Program-made: the position numbers and the translations under genes
Notes under the pieces: model-generated
Told to the model about the DNA's origin: nothing
Seen by the model: only the letters and a program-made list of their open reading frames with translations
Databases searched by the model: none
Assembly (NCBI RefSeq): GCF_036785885.1
Contig: NC_092323.1
Span: forward strand, 2,458,501-2,522,500
Direction of reading: 5' to 3'
DNA: 64,000 nt
Source of the DNA: Coffea arabica
Lineage: Eukaryota > Streptophyta > Magnoliopsida > Gentianales > Rubiaceae
In this document: positions 1-12,384 of the stretch, piece by piece
Layout of the letters: each line of letters begins with the position of its first letter
Position numbering within the stretch: the first letter of the stretch is position 1

Positions 1-479
1 AATTTTTTTTAAAAAAAAGTTAAAGAAGACCAGACTTTCTAATAATAATGGCATCACCCTCTTTTGTCTTTTGTTTTTTAAATACTTGAAGGATTTAAAC
101 CGTACAAGGCATATTATTGTTTTATTACTCATCTAAGGTTGGTCTTCTACTAGTTAAAAACGTATTTAATTGGGTTTTTGGAACTGTTTTTTGTTTTTAA
201 TTTTAGAAAATCAATTATGTGATGTTTTTAATTGCTTTTTTTCTTTTAACTTTCGACTTTTTAAAAAAAATTTAAGAAAAAGGTAAAAATCAAAAGTTAG
301 AGAATTCCTTTTTTATATTTTAATCTTGAATTTTCAAAAAAAATTAATTTTTATAAAAATCAGAAACAATGGATAGCAGGCTTAATAAATGAATACTTTA
401 AAAACACTTCAGGGTGGCGGTAAGTATGAATTGTCATAGAGATGAAGGGTATTTCCGTAGAATTTAGAACATTTCAAAC
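1..479. other. AT-rich upstream DNA, no gene seen
   Basis: AT-rich sequence with long A and T runs. I see no convincing reading frame, RNA gene or transposon end. It is probably distal promoter or intergenic DNA of the MER3-type gene that follows. Confidence 0.5.
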
Positions 480-1385
480 TGAAACTTTAAGACAGAGAAA
501 AGGCGTGAACCGGGAACAGTATAGTAGTGTTCAGTAGCTATCAGAACTGCAGTGTCCTTCGTCCTCCGTCGGACCTCGTTCTGAAACTTCCCAGCTTCTG
601 CCGCCGTCGACGGTGACAAAGTAGGTATCGGATCATTACGTCATCAAAAGCTGCAATTTAGATGATTACCGTCCTTTTTTTTTTTTTTTACGTTTTGTTG
701 ATTTATGTCTCCAATTTAGAAATCGTCGAAGCTTCAACGGAAAATTTTCGTTTAATATAACTACTATTCTTTTTCTTTCCGAATGCAAAAAGTGCGCATG
801 TTTCCCAGATAAAGTCTCATTTCGTGAATCAATTTGCGTAATTCAGTAGAGAGTCTTATGTTATGTTGAGATATTGTGGATGAAGTTACGCGATCATCTG
901 CGGTTTTGCTATTAGAAGTATATCTTTTTGGTATTTCAGTGGAAATAGTGTATAAGTTGTTCAACATTCACTCTTATTTGGAAAATTAGCTCTTAGATTT
1001 TTTTTTGTTTCAATTAGCTCTTAGATTGAGTTGAGCTTACTAGATATTAGTAGTATATTGCGGTAAAGATTTATATTTCTTTGATATACTTGCAAACTAG
1101 TTTTCATTTATAAGATCTAGGCTGAGGATTGAGGTTGTCGTAAAGCAACCAGTTAAACTATTTGAGGAATCTAAACACAGTGTATAACGGATTATTCTTC
1201 TATTTTTTGAAGTTATTACATATTTACATGTCATACTTGGTTTACAGTGAAAATTATCTTTGTTAATTTTTTTGTTAACTCAATATATATATATATATAT
1301 ATATATTTTTTGTCGCCTGCGGTTGTTTGGCTGATTTAGGAAATACAGTCTTCCTAAAATTGGAACTACAGGAGACGAACTCATT
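480..1385 (+). promoter_or_regulatory. Putative promoter, 5'UTR exon and 5'UTR intron of the MER3-type gene
   Basis: A more GC-rich, non-coding stretch at about 500-618 looks like a first untranslated exon. It ends at a possible donor (GTAGGT, near 619). A possible acceptor (GATTTAG) ends near 1339, leaving about 46 bases of leader before the ATG at 1386. A (TA)n run at about 1283-1306 lies in the proposed intron. The leader is inferred from splice-like sites and base composition only. Confidence 0.35.
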
Positions 1386-4300
1386 ATGGATAACTACACG
1401 CTGAAATCAGTGTTGGATTTACCTGCTCCTTTTCATTCAATCTATGGTTTCAGGTACTATTTTGTTGTTTTGCTTTTATTGTATGTGAATTTGATTATCC
1501 CAGGAATGCTGCTGCGGTTTGAGAGTCAGTGCTTTGATACGTGGATTTTTGTTCTTAAGCTGTACCGTATTTAATTTAGGCGTCAGTTAGTACTCAATAT
1601 TGCTGATCATCACACCTAAAAAGAGGCTATGGGTCCTTGAGTGCTTGGGGGAGCGAAGAAGTTTCATTTTATTCCCCATTTGACTGAGCATTTCCTAAAA
1701 CTGCTAGAACTGGAAAATTTATCTTAGTTTTAGATTAGCTCTGTGCAGATTTCAATCCTCTTTTGGTATGATTGAAATACATATGAATTTCTATATTAAC
1801 GAGGAAAAGAAAAGGATGACAGACATACAATTGCAAAATAACAAGATGATATTGACAGCAATTATGGTAATAGGAAATTTGCAAAAGGTAGATTGTCCAA
1901 AAGAACGGTTGGTTCTCATGCACAACGTTAAACATTGGTTGTTTGGAGGTGATTCTGAAAATCAATTACTATTTGTGCAAGATGACTGTACTTTTATGGG
2001 ATCTGCAGATACTTTAACTCATTGCAGAGTGAATGCTTCTCCGCTTGTTACCTTTCGGACATAAACATGGTTATTTCAGCTCCTACTGGAAGTGGAAAAA
2101 CGGTGCTCTTTGAGTTGTGCATCCTGAGGGTTTTTTCGAGGTTCATCTCTGCGGAGGAAAAACTGATTCATTTAAAGGGGACAATGAAAACCGTATGTTT
2201 ACTCTAAAATTTGGCTAATTTGGAGTGTTGCACTTGTGTTCTGATGCATAGTATTTAGAAACTAGCTTGACATTATTTTGTACCTAATTCAATTTTTATT
2301 CTTCTGTCATAAAATTTTCAAGTCAATAGTAGGTCCATGCTCATATGAGTTTCATGATTTCTTCTGGTCTGTAGCTCTGCTTGTTTCATGTCTTCCAGCT
2401 TGAAATTCAGTTATTTAACGATCTGCTCTTCTTTTTTCTTTGGGAATTACTGACTTTATGTATCCTTGGTGAAAGGGTGTCTTTGGTGCGTCAAAAGCTA
2501 CGTCTCTCTTCATTACTTAAGTAACTCAAACAATGTGTTGCCAGTAATTAATAATACCTATTTTCAGTCTTGTCCAGACTCTGCATTGAGCCTGGGGGGT
2601 GGGATGATGGGGTGGATGAGGAGCCATGTCTTCCTTAATTGCATGAATTTAAGACTTCTGCTTGTAGCTACCTCTTTGATAAGCGGACTTCTTCAAAGTT
2701 GAGGATTCTGTGATATTATGGCCCAATACTTGGAAATTCTTTTCCTTGTGACAGGTCTATGTAGCTCCATCAAAGGCTTTAGTACAAGAGAAACTTCATG
2801 AGTGGAACCAAAAGTTTGGGTCATGGGGTATTAATTGCCTGGAACTGACTGGTGACAATGAACATTACAACATGAGGAACATACAGGATGCAGACATTAT
2901 TCTTACCACCCCTGAGGTCAAGACCAAACAAAGTCAATTAATTATTTTATTTTGATGATTTGAACTATATCATGTTTATGGCTTAGAATGATCTATCGTT
3001 TCTGTAGAAGTTTGATGCTGTAACTCGTTATCGCATAAAAGATGGGGGCTTGGGCTTTTTTGGTGATATAGCCCTTGTGCTTATAGACGAAGTTCATCTG
3101 TTGAACGATCCTCGTGGAGCAGCTTTGGAAGCAATAGTTAGTCGGATCAAAATGCTTGCTCGCAAAACTGAAATGAAATCAAGTCCTCTAGCCCATGTCC
3201 GCTTTCTTGCTATATCTGCTACCATTCCAAATATTGATGATCTTGGTAAATTCCTCATTCTATTTTTTTTTTTTGGGTTCTCAAAAGATTGTGCATGATA
3301 CATATTCCCAATGAACTCTAGTTATCGGAGTGACTGATCGGTAATTTGTTCATCCAGCTGAATGGTTAATGGTTCCCAATCAAGGAATTAAAAGGTACCT
3401 CTACCACTTTGGTGCATGATGAATCTGTTGTTTCTCGTCTTTGGCAGCACCCATTGGGTGACTTATGTGGCTGCCCATTTTGCTACAGGTTTGGGGAAGA
3501 AATGAGGCCTGTAAAGTTGACTACCAAAGTCTTGGGTGTGCAGCTAATCACCGTCTAAAGCATGCATGCACTTATATTAACTTATGAAGGACATCACATG
3601 TCATTTTGTGCATTTGAGATTGAACAATCAGAGATTGTGTGGAATCATATTGCATTTGGGGTAGACTGTTCCTTTTTCCTCACATGAGTTTAACGGTGCA
3701 AACTGTTGTCTTGCACTATTATCATATGAATGACTTTATGTTTCATTTAATTAGCAGATGGATAACATAAACAGATGATGTACACTACGCATCACTTCGT
3801 GCATCTGAAATTGAATAATTACAGAAAGAATGATACTGCATATGTGTTGTCATACCTTGTTCCTTTTACCTTGTATAATTTTAACAATGCAAATTGTTGC
3901 TCTCAGGATACACCCCAGCAAAAAACGACTTCTTGTTTGAGAAGGTATGTACATTTTATGGTCTGTTTACTCCATTGCGCTAATAACTGTCAGAAACTTA
4001 GTAACAAAACAAGATTTCTCCTTTCATTATTATAATCTGAAATTCTGATTTGCTGATTTACTCCACTTTTTGGTTATCCAGCGGCTTCAGAACTACATAT
4101 TCGGTAAGGTGCTGATGGTGTTCAACAGAGTATCCTGTTTGATCTTTATTTTTCATTCTTCCATTGACATCTGGACCTGACCAGAATTGCTTTGCAGATA
4201 TATTAATGCAATATTCTAGAGGGAAATCTGCACTTGTCTTTTGCTCAACTAGAAAAGGAGCACAAGAAGCAGCTCAACGACTGGCACAAATAGCAATGAC

Positions 4301-7300
4301 CTATGGTCATTCAAACCCTTTCACCAAAAGCAGAGAACAAGAGGAAAGGCTAAGGGATGCTTCACTATCATGCAGTGACAAACAAATGCAATCTTACATC
4401 CTCTATGGTGGTATGAGGCTTATTTTCTTCTAGAACTTCCATCCCCAGGAAAGTAATCCGGCCCTTGAAATTGCATTGTCATAAGTTGTTTGCTCTTAGT
4501 GGAAGAATGTATTTGGGGGAAGGGATTTTTTTATTTAAGAAGTGTGCAATGCTCATTTTCCATGATAGGGATCGGTTCTATTCCTTATTATTTTGGTTTC
4601 TTCTTTTCAAAAGTTGGTTATCACAATGGCGGACTTTCCATGAAGGATCGGAACCTTATAGAAGGTCTTTTCTTGAATGGCGATCTGCAAATTCTCTGCA
4701 CAACAAATACGCTTGCCCTCGGAGTCAACCTACCAGCTCACACTGTAGTAATTAAGTCAACCCAGCACTTGTATGCCTTTCAGTTTACTTTCTAAATCCA
4801 AACCCAAACTTCGACCCCCCCCCCTCTTTTAATTTGTTAGTTTACTTCCTGCAGTAACAAGGAAAAGGGGAAATATATGGAATATGACCGATCCATGATA
4901 CTGCAGGTGTGTTGCTAGTTCGTGCGATGTTTTTAATGGCTGTTACAGTTGTATAAGCATGAGAAGATTATTGGGATTTTTTAGATTCTCCTGTCCTATT
5001 TTTTCTGTGCCTTTTTGCCTTTCCTTTTTTCTCTTTCTTTTTCATGATCATTTCATGGGGAGAGGGGAAGGCTCTCCAGGTCCACTGGTCCCCATACAAA
5101 ACCTTACTTCTTGTAGAAACAAAGTAGAGTAATTTTTGTACTGTTTGAGACTCAGATTACCAATTCTGCAGATGTGTGGAAGGGCAGGCCGTCCTCCATT
5201 TGATGACACTGGGACGGTTATAATCATGACCAGGAAAGAAACGGTAAATTTTGCCCCTTCCTCTCTCTCTGTTTCATCATTGCAATACTACATCTTTTGT
5301 GGTCTCATGTTCTCTACCATATTGCATTACGTTTTTTAGGTACATTTGTATGAAAATCTGTTGAATGGATGCGAAATGGTGGAATCACAGTATGTCTCTT
5401 GTTGAAATCACTAATTTAGTGCCCCAGGATAGCCGTGTGCATGAAAAAATGTAGAATACTATTTGACTTGGTAACATGGTTTCTCTTTCTGTCTAGAATG
5501 CTTCCATGCATGACCGAGCACCTAACTGCCGAGATAGTTCAACTGACCATCTCAGATATAACAAAGGCAATTGATTGGATGAAATGCTCATATTTGTATG
5601 TGAGAATGAAAAAGGTAAGTTCAATTGTAGGACTGCTTTTTCCTTAAAGCATGTTTCTAAAATTTTTTATGTAATAGCAGAACCCTGAGATTTATTCAGT
5701 GAAGAAAGGGCTCCCTGCTAACCGCATTGAGAAGCATATGCAAGGTGACCTGATTGTTAACTCAATTAAAAGTTTGGGATCTTTCCAGTTACATTTATTG
5801 CCTGCTTGGATCATGTTGTGCCAGAAATTTGTGTTCAAAAGATTAATGAGTTATCACGCTATCAAATGATCTGGACTGACGAAGACGGTTTCCTATTAAA
5901 GCCACTAGGTAATATGAGTTTGTTTGCAATGAACTAACTTTCATTTTCTTTCAAAAAAGATTTTTGACTCTTGCCTTCTTGTGCTCAGAGCCTGGAAAGT
6001 TGATGACAAAATATTATCTGAAATTTGATACAATGAAGCATATTATGCTGGCACCTGCTAACTGCAGTATAGAAGATGCACTTCACGTAATTTGCCGTGC
6101 AGAAGAATTTGCCTGTATGTGTCCATCATGATTACTATTCACATGAGTAATTTAAATTACGTGATGCATTTCATTTGTCTGGAAAATGAAGGGATACAAC
6201 TCAGGCGCAATGAGAAGAGACTATTAAATGACATAAACATTGACAAAGATGGTCGGCTCCGCTTTCATATCCTTGATGATAAAGGAAAAGTGAAGAAGCG
6301 GGTTCAAACCAGAGAAGAAAAGATATTCATTCTGGCAAATGACTGCCTGACTGGGGATCCTTTAGTACATGATTTATCAATGAGCCAGGTTGGATTAATT
6401 TCGTGATTCAGCAGATATAGGCTACTTCCAATTGCTCAAAACATTTTGAGTGATAATACCATGTGTATTGCTATAGGACATGAACTCTACATGCGCAAAT
6501 GGGTGTAGAATTGCAAAGTGCATGAAAGACTACTTTATCCATAAAAAGAATTATAAGGGTGCACTAAATTCATCACTTCTGGCAAAATCTTTACATCAGA
6601 AACTCTGGGATGATAGTCCATACTTGCTGAAACAATTACCAGGCATTGGGTTGGTGACTGCTAAGGTTTGTTGCCAGTCTCCTTTGCTAACATCTTACAT
6701 GCTGTCTAAAGTCTGAACTCTATAGGGCAGTTTAGTTTTCTCTTTATTCTAAACTTAGTATTCACTGCAGGCACTTCACTCAATGGGCGTAAATTCTTTT
6801 GAAACCTTTTCTGGTGCCGATCCAAGGAAGATAGAGATAGTCACCGGTAGAAAATTCCCTTTTGGTAACCACATTAAGGAGTCGTTGCTATCTCTGCCAC
6901 CAAAGGTTGAGATGAAATTTGAGGAGACCACGTGCCAAAAGCAAGGGAAGTTCCAGCTAGTGGTAACACTAACCAGGCTATCAGAATCGGCACAACTAAC
7001 TAAACGACATTATGCTGACATGGTACATTTTCATGAATAGGATTCTTCTATTTCGCTTTCTTGCTGATTATAAGATTTTCCATCGTATGCTCCCTAGTAA
7101 TGGAAGATTGGAAATATCTTAACAGATAGTTAGCATTGAAGATGACAACATTATCCTGTTCCATGAAAAGATAAGGTAATTCTTATTCGTATGGTGCTGT
7201 AATCAAATTTCTTGAAGGGCATTTGGAAACATGTATTACAGCTGGTAGCTACATTAGTGTCCAAAGCTGTGAATCACTTTACTCTCTAACATACTTTTGG

Positions 7301-9334
7301 GATATGGTTTAGATGTCTTGATAACTGTGATCAGATTTCTCTACTCAATTTCTTTTTTCTTTAACTGCTTAGGTTATTGACTAGCAGTGGTTTGGAAAAT
7401 GTTGTTCCTTATCAACTTCACTCTGTTCCTTCTACTAGATGTAACATTTTTTATTAGAAACTCGATAACTTGATGCACTAAAACTCTTACTTCTTGCTGC
7501 AGAGTGGATGAATTTTTGAGGTATGCGAACTCAAAACCTAGTGTGTAGTTTTCCTTTTTGCCATGGAAAAAGTGTGAAGCACTAGTGACGTGCCATTCCT
7601 GTAGCAGGATGTTAATTACAAGCAATTTTGCTTATAATTATCTAGCAGGTATTAGTGTTGCTGTGACATTTTAGAGCTGATTTTTTTTTTTTTTTTTTTG
7701 GCGTTTAATAGCCCATATAGTGCGATAATTCTACTACCAAGCCATCATCAAGGAAAACTCACTGTAAATGCCGATCTCATGTTTGAAGAATTCCGTAAGA
7801 TGCTCTTAAAATCAGTGACACTGAAGGCCTTAATTTTACCAAAATTATTAAGTTTCATCTCATTCTTCTCTTGATGATATCCATTTGCAGTTGGTATTGA
7901 TATTCATCAAAGCATCATAATAAGAAAGGAGAATGACTTCAATGCTGCTCACAAGCATGCATCCAAGTATGCTTACACCTCTCAGCATAAAGATGTGTGC
8001 ATCATAAAAGATGGCAATGATTGTCCATCTCAAGCACTAGCTGGAGTGCCTAATTCAAATGAATCCAAAGAACCGGCAGATAATATGTGAGCTCTAGCTT
8101 TAAATTCATTAAGTAGCAGCAATTTATTCGTATCATCATAGATTCATGGATAATGGTTGGTTTGTAATTCTCCTCCAAAACAGAGTCATGCAATTTACTG
8201 TTATTTTGTCTTTCATGTCTTTCTGACAAATAACTGTTGGATTACCTAGGCCCACTTTCAGACTTCTAGATGAAGACTCAGACGAAGGTAAGATGTGAAT
8301 GTCAAAGGTTCCGTTACACTCATTTAACGGACTTCTAAAGATCTTCTCTTACCCTGTTTACTCAAGGTGCATCTCGTGTCGACACCGAGGATGATGAATG
8401 CAAGATTATCACTGAAAAAACAGTATTTGACCACATACGAGAGAAGGCTAAGACTTTTCCTGCTTTGGAAATCTCCAACAATGCATGTTCCCCCTCACTG
8501 GAGACCTTAACACTCATCAGAAAGCGAACTCGTGAGAAGCAACTTGAACTTGATAATTCCTTTGAGATCCTGGAAGAAAAGGGTACAAGTAAAGATTCTC
8601 ACGAGATTCTGGTTATTCCAACCGCTGAATCAGGTGACCTGGAACCATTCGTTGACAAAGATGCAACTCCAGGCAATTTTCTTGTGAGCAACACAGGTTA
8701 GTCTATGTTTGAGATACTGCTTCTTCTGTAGCTGTTTTGCATGCTGTAGATAATTTGACCTATAATAATGTGCAATCAAGGTAACTGTCGTCCTGTACGT
8801 GAAGATTTTGAACCTGAAACACTTGATGAAGGATCAATTTTTGACCATATACGAAAAAAAGCTAAAACCTTCCCACTGCTTGGAAATTTGAAGACTACTG
8901 AATTCAAGAATAGGTCTAATCATTTTAATTCTGGAAATGAGGGAACTGAAGTCCGTAGTCTTTACGAAGCCCCGCAAGATCCTGTGATTATTTCACATCC
9001 AGATGCCATGAGAAGAATACCAACCGCTAAAGGAGTTACAGAGCAGGAAGACTTTCTGCTTTCTGGCAACTCGAGAGACATTGGTGACAAAATAGCTATT
9101 GATTCCAAAGCTACACTAAATATTAGCAAAGAGGCAAGATCAAATGAAGAGCCTGCTCCTGGGATTCCGTTGGTAAGAAGACTAGTGAAACCTGTAGCTT
9201 GCACAGAGAGCAATCAGCCTCGACCATCTTCTCAAGCTTTACTTCACAGACAGTGTTCTTTATTTGTGAAATCGGGAGAGGTCAAGAAAGAAAATTCCTT
9301 CCTAGGATTTGAAAGTGTGTTTTCGTTTCTTTAA
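1386..9334 (+). CDS. MER3: MER3/HFM1-type meiotic DExH-box DNA helicase (ROCK-N-ROLLERS type)
   Basis: Ski2-like helicase of the ZMM crossover pathway. In plants, yeast and animals it promotes interference-sensitive meiotic crossovers by extending recombination joints. I see 27 exons that keep frame and give about 1211 aa: 1386-1453, 2009-2192, 2755-2916, 3008-3245, 3358-3394, 3489-3535, 3908-3945, 4082-4103, 4198-4407, 4614-4770, 4855-4906, 5172-5243, 5340-5389, 5497-5614, 5681-5744, 5825-5908, 5989-6114, 6192-6388, 6477-6665, 6771-7022, 7126-7175, 7503-7520, 7712-7794, 7891-8086, 8250-8287, 8367-8696, 8781-9334. Motifs in order: Walker A APTGSGKT (about residues 47-54), DEVH box (about 165-168), SAT, the QMCGRAGRPP motif VI, a helix-hairpin-helix LPGIGLVTAK (about 696-705), then a Sec63-like region. 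The tail is long and acidic and repeats the motif FDHIRxKAKTFP (residues 938 and 1048). The reading frame looks intact. The stop at 9334 is the simplest end; a GTGTGT just before it could be an alternative donor. Confidence 0.93.
8425..8875 (+). repeat. Duplicated exon and motif in the MER3 tail
   Basis: Exon 26 (8367-8696) and the start of exon 27 (8781 onward) both begin in phase 1 after a G. Read from their first codons without gaps they share G at offset 0, R at 3, E-D at 7-8 and FDHIR-x-KAKTFP from offset 20. Exon 26 is symmetric (phase 1-1, 110 codons), and the two motif copies lie exactly 110 residues apart. This pattern is expected from duplication of a symmetric exon. Confidence 0.7.
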
Positions 9335-10879
9335 TTTGTTGCACTGCACAAGATATTTTCAAAAAGTCAATGAAGAATGGTTCCATTTATTGGGTTCTCT
9401 AATTTTGGCTGAAGGGTTCTGATGCAGCAAGCGGAATCGAAGTGATCAATTGTAAGGGACAGTATGTGAGAGCCCTCTTCATTTGCCCTTATGTAGAACT
9501 TTACAACGCTTGAAGACTGTCGTTCAGCTGGCACTATAGCTCGCCTTATTTCTGTGAATAAGTGAAATTCAATCCAAGAAAAATAGAAGTGCTGCCGAGA
9601 ACGGTATTTTGTGCTACGTTTGCGTTATCGAAAGTACCGGGAGTATTTCGGGTTGGGGGAGTTTATTCGATACAAAACAATTCCAGGTTGGGAAGAGTCT
9701 CTGCTGGAAAGGAATACTTCTCGTTGTAGCCAAGAAGTATCATCTCGAATGCTTCACATCCAACGGTAAATCCATCTTGGGTCAAACTAATAAAAATGAG
9801 CAAAAGGATTATATATGTCTACCAATATCAGTTAACATGAAATGTAAAATTGACAAATTCTACATGTTGGAGTATTTTAATAAAATATGAAATTTGTTTG
9901 ACCAAAACTCTCAAGGAGTTATAATGTAATTCAATTTGGGGTTATGGAAATTACAAATTGTAATATTGGGAGTTATACTGTATTTTTTAATAGAGTAATT
10001 ATGCAATTAAAAATAGGAATTATAAATAATTTGAATAGGAATTATTTGGTCAAATGAGTTACGTGGAAGAAACAACGAGTCGTTATTTGTGTTACTTACA
10101 AATAATTTAAATATGAATTATCTTGTGTTGGTTACAAATCCTATGACTTTATTTTAATTACAAAGTTACTACAATTTGTATTAAAAAACCATTATATATT
10201 GTATTTAGACATGTAGCATATATTTCTAAAGGAATTGTGCGTAACTTACAATACTTTGAAATTCTTTGAAAAAATTTGTACTCTTCTCTTGATTTTAAAC
10301 ACCATTTTTTCTATATTCATTTCTTCTCCTTTTACTCTATTTCTTTCGGGCAAAGTAAGTTATTGGGAAATATGATTGTGCAGATCAAAGGGAAATAATA
10401 ACTTTTGAGCTGATTGTCGCACAAGATTTTCTATATCGATTCTAAAAATACTTTAGAGGCACGTATCATCAAGAGTGTTTTGCGCATTTCAAGCATATCG
10501 AACTTTTTAATAACCGCAAAATTTGCGGTTGTCAATTATAAAGATTTGAAAGTTCTGACTCCTATACTAACATACTAAAAAGAACTAATACATTACATTA
10601 TACACGTAACATTGAGGTAAGATTATTTTTGAATTAAATTTAATAAATAATTTTAAACATACTTGATTATTATTATTCGGAGCACGAACATTACATGGCG
10701 GCAAAACAGCGACTAGAAAGGATAGTCAAGTGATTTTCTTTTAGTGCATGTTGCGGAAGACCAAGACCGGGACCGGTCGATCATGAAATCTCTACGGAAA
10801 AAGTCAAAAGAGGTTCAACATCCGACGTGGGCAAATGACGGGGTCCATAAATTTTATCACACGATGCAGTAGAAAGACA
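9335..10879. other. MER3 3' flank and intergenic DNA
   Basis: The first few hundred bases probably hold the MER3 3'UTR. The rest is AT-rich (about 9885-10680) with no convincing gene, RNA or transposon end. A short open frame near 9609-9890 resembles no protein I know and has no gene-like context. Confidence 0.4.
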
Positions 10880-11677
10880 AGTCACTGAGTTGCAATTGCA
10901 ACCACGAATCTACAGCGACTCTCCTTCGGGCACTTGGATTGTTTCGGTGGCTACTTCTAGAGTCACTCCACTGGAACGCCAGCAGCGTTGCTATTTCAAG
11001 TGTACGCGTCCCCGTCTCCGTCTCCTCCTTGTTATAGCTACCGTCTCGCCTTCGCGGTTGGGCCTAGTCGATATCCATTACGAAGTAGAGCACAGAGAAC
11101 AGAGGTTTGTTTGTGTTTTGCACTCTGTCTTTTCATATTGTCCTTAATTTCCATTTCAAGTTTTGTATTAAAGAACTTATAGGTATGATTGATTTAAAGA
11201 TTAACTTTCCTCTTGCTTCCTGAATGATCTTTTTAAGAATTTTTCTTTTAAATTGCGACCTAGATAGAAGTTGATACTGCTATTACTTTTTCCCAAGAAT
11301 CCTGAAACCGATCTTCACTTCAGAAGATCGACTTCATTTAGGCTTTTTTAGAAAAAAAAAAAAAAAAAAAAAATCTTCAGCTCGACGTGTACTTCTTCTT
11401 CAGCGTGTCGTGTCCATGGGGTATTTTGCGCCGGATGTTGGCGAAGGAGAATTCTCGCAATAGTTAACAGCTCTTCACTAGCACTTCTGTGTTCATCCGA
11501 AATTTGTTTAGCGAAATACCAGTAATAAGAATGATCTGGTTTCAAATCCATATGCTCATTGGGAATTTTATGATTGAAGGTTCTCAACATCAACAGCTGT
11601 TGTTCCTGTTTGTTTAATGAAAATGAAATAAAATAAGATGTCCAGCAAATAACTTTTGGAAATTGCCAGGCCCAAAA
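10880..11677 (+). promoter_or_regulatory. Putative 5'UTR exon and 5'UTR intron of COX5C
   Basis: A GC-richer stretch around 10880-11105 ends with CAGAG before GTTTGT, a plausible donor. A T-rich intron follows, ending in TTGCCAG at about 11669, eight bases before the start codon. COX5C genes of other plants are known to carry an intron in the 5' leader that boosts expression, so this arrangement fits the family. The transcription start is not visible. Confidence 0.5.
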
Positions 11678-11872
11678 ATGGGTGCTCAGAGGATTGGACA
11701 TGTAGCAAACAAAGGCCCAAGTGTTTTCAAGGAGATTGTATTGGGGATGTCTTTTGGGGTCATGGCAGGAGGCCTTTGGAAAATGCACCACTGGAACAAC
11801 CAGACGCGGACTAAAGAGTTCTATGACATGCTTGAGAAAGACGAAATCAGTAGTGTTGTGGTGGAAGAGTAG
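11678..11872 (+). CDS. COX5C: Cytochrome c oxidase subunit 5C
   Basis: A small plant-type nuclear subunit of mitochondrial complex IV, 64 aa, in one coding exon. It matches the family: a short N-terminus (MGAQRIGHVANKGPSV), one hydrophobic segment (about residues 17-36), the very conserved GGLWKMHHWN stretch, then a charged tail with FYDMLEKDEIS and acidic last residues. Length is as expected (63-64 aa). I chose the ATG at 11678 because the predicted 3' splice site (CCAG at 11666-11669) lies just upstream, so an upstream in-frame TTG at 11663 would be removed. The protein would sit in the inner mitochondrial membrane. The frame is intact. Confidence 0.93.
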   Translation: MGAQRIGHVANKGPSVFKEIVLGMSFGVMAGGLWKMHHWNNQTRTKEFYDMLEKDEISSVVVEE

Positions 11873-12384
11873 ACTGTACGGTAGAGTAGAGTAGGCACTA
11901 TTTTCTTCCACTTAATTAGGCAAACTCTTTATTTTTGTTAATCATATCCCCACTATCATTTTAATCATATAATTTTTTATAAATCATTAGACTATATAAT
12001 AAAATAAATCAAAAAATAGAGTTGAAACAAAATATTTTCTTCTTAATTATCTGTGGTGTCTGTCTAGTAAACACTTGCATGTAGGTAGTCGCTTTTCTTG
12101 TAAACCGTGGAGGTATGTCTTTAATTAGGAGTTGTATTTCATTTTGTCTGAAAAATTATTTGTACTTACAACATAAACATGTTAATCAATCACCTCTTTA
12201 TTTTTGCAACCATCTTTATTATAAAAACACTACAATAGTTATTGTAAACAAATAATAATATTTCAAATAATTTTCTATCCAACCATGATTTAATTATCAA
12301 GCGTCCAGCTTCAACTGAATCCAATTTCCTTGCATGCCTTTCAGTCGTAGTATGGGTAAGAAGTGGGCCGGTGAAAATTTTGCT
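11873..12384. other. COX5C 3' flank, no gene seen
   Basis: AT-rich sequence that probably holds the COX5C 3'UTR and poly(A) region. Frames open here on the minus strand have no recognisable protein features. Confidence 0.4.

Noticed and set aside
11348-11911. Long minus-strand frame (187 codons) opposite COX5C
   Set aside because: It is the antisense shadow of COX5C and its leader intron, with a poly-Phe end from a T/A run and no known domain.
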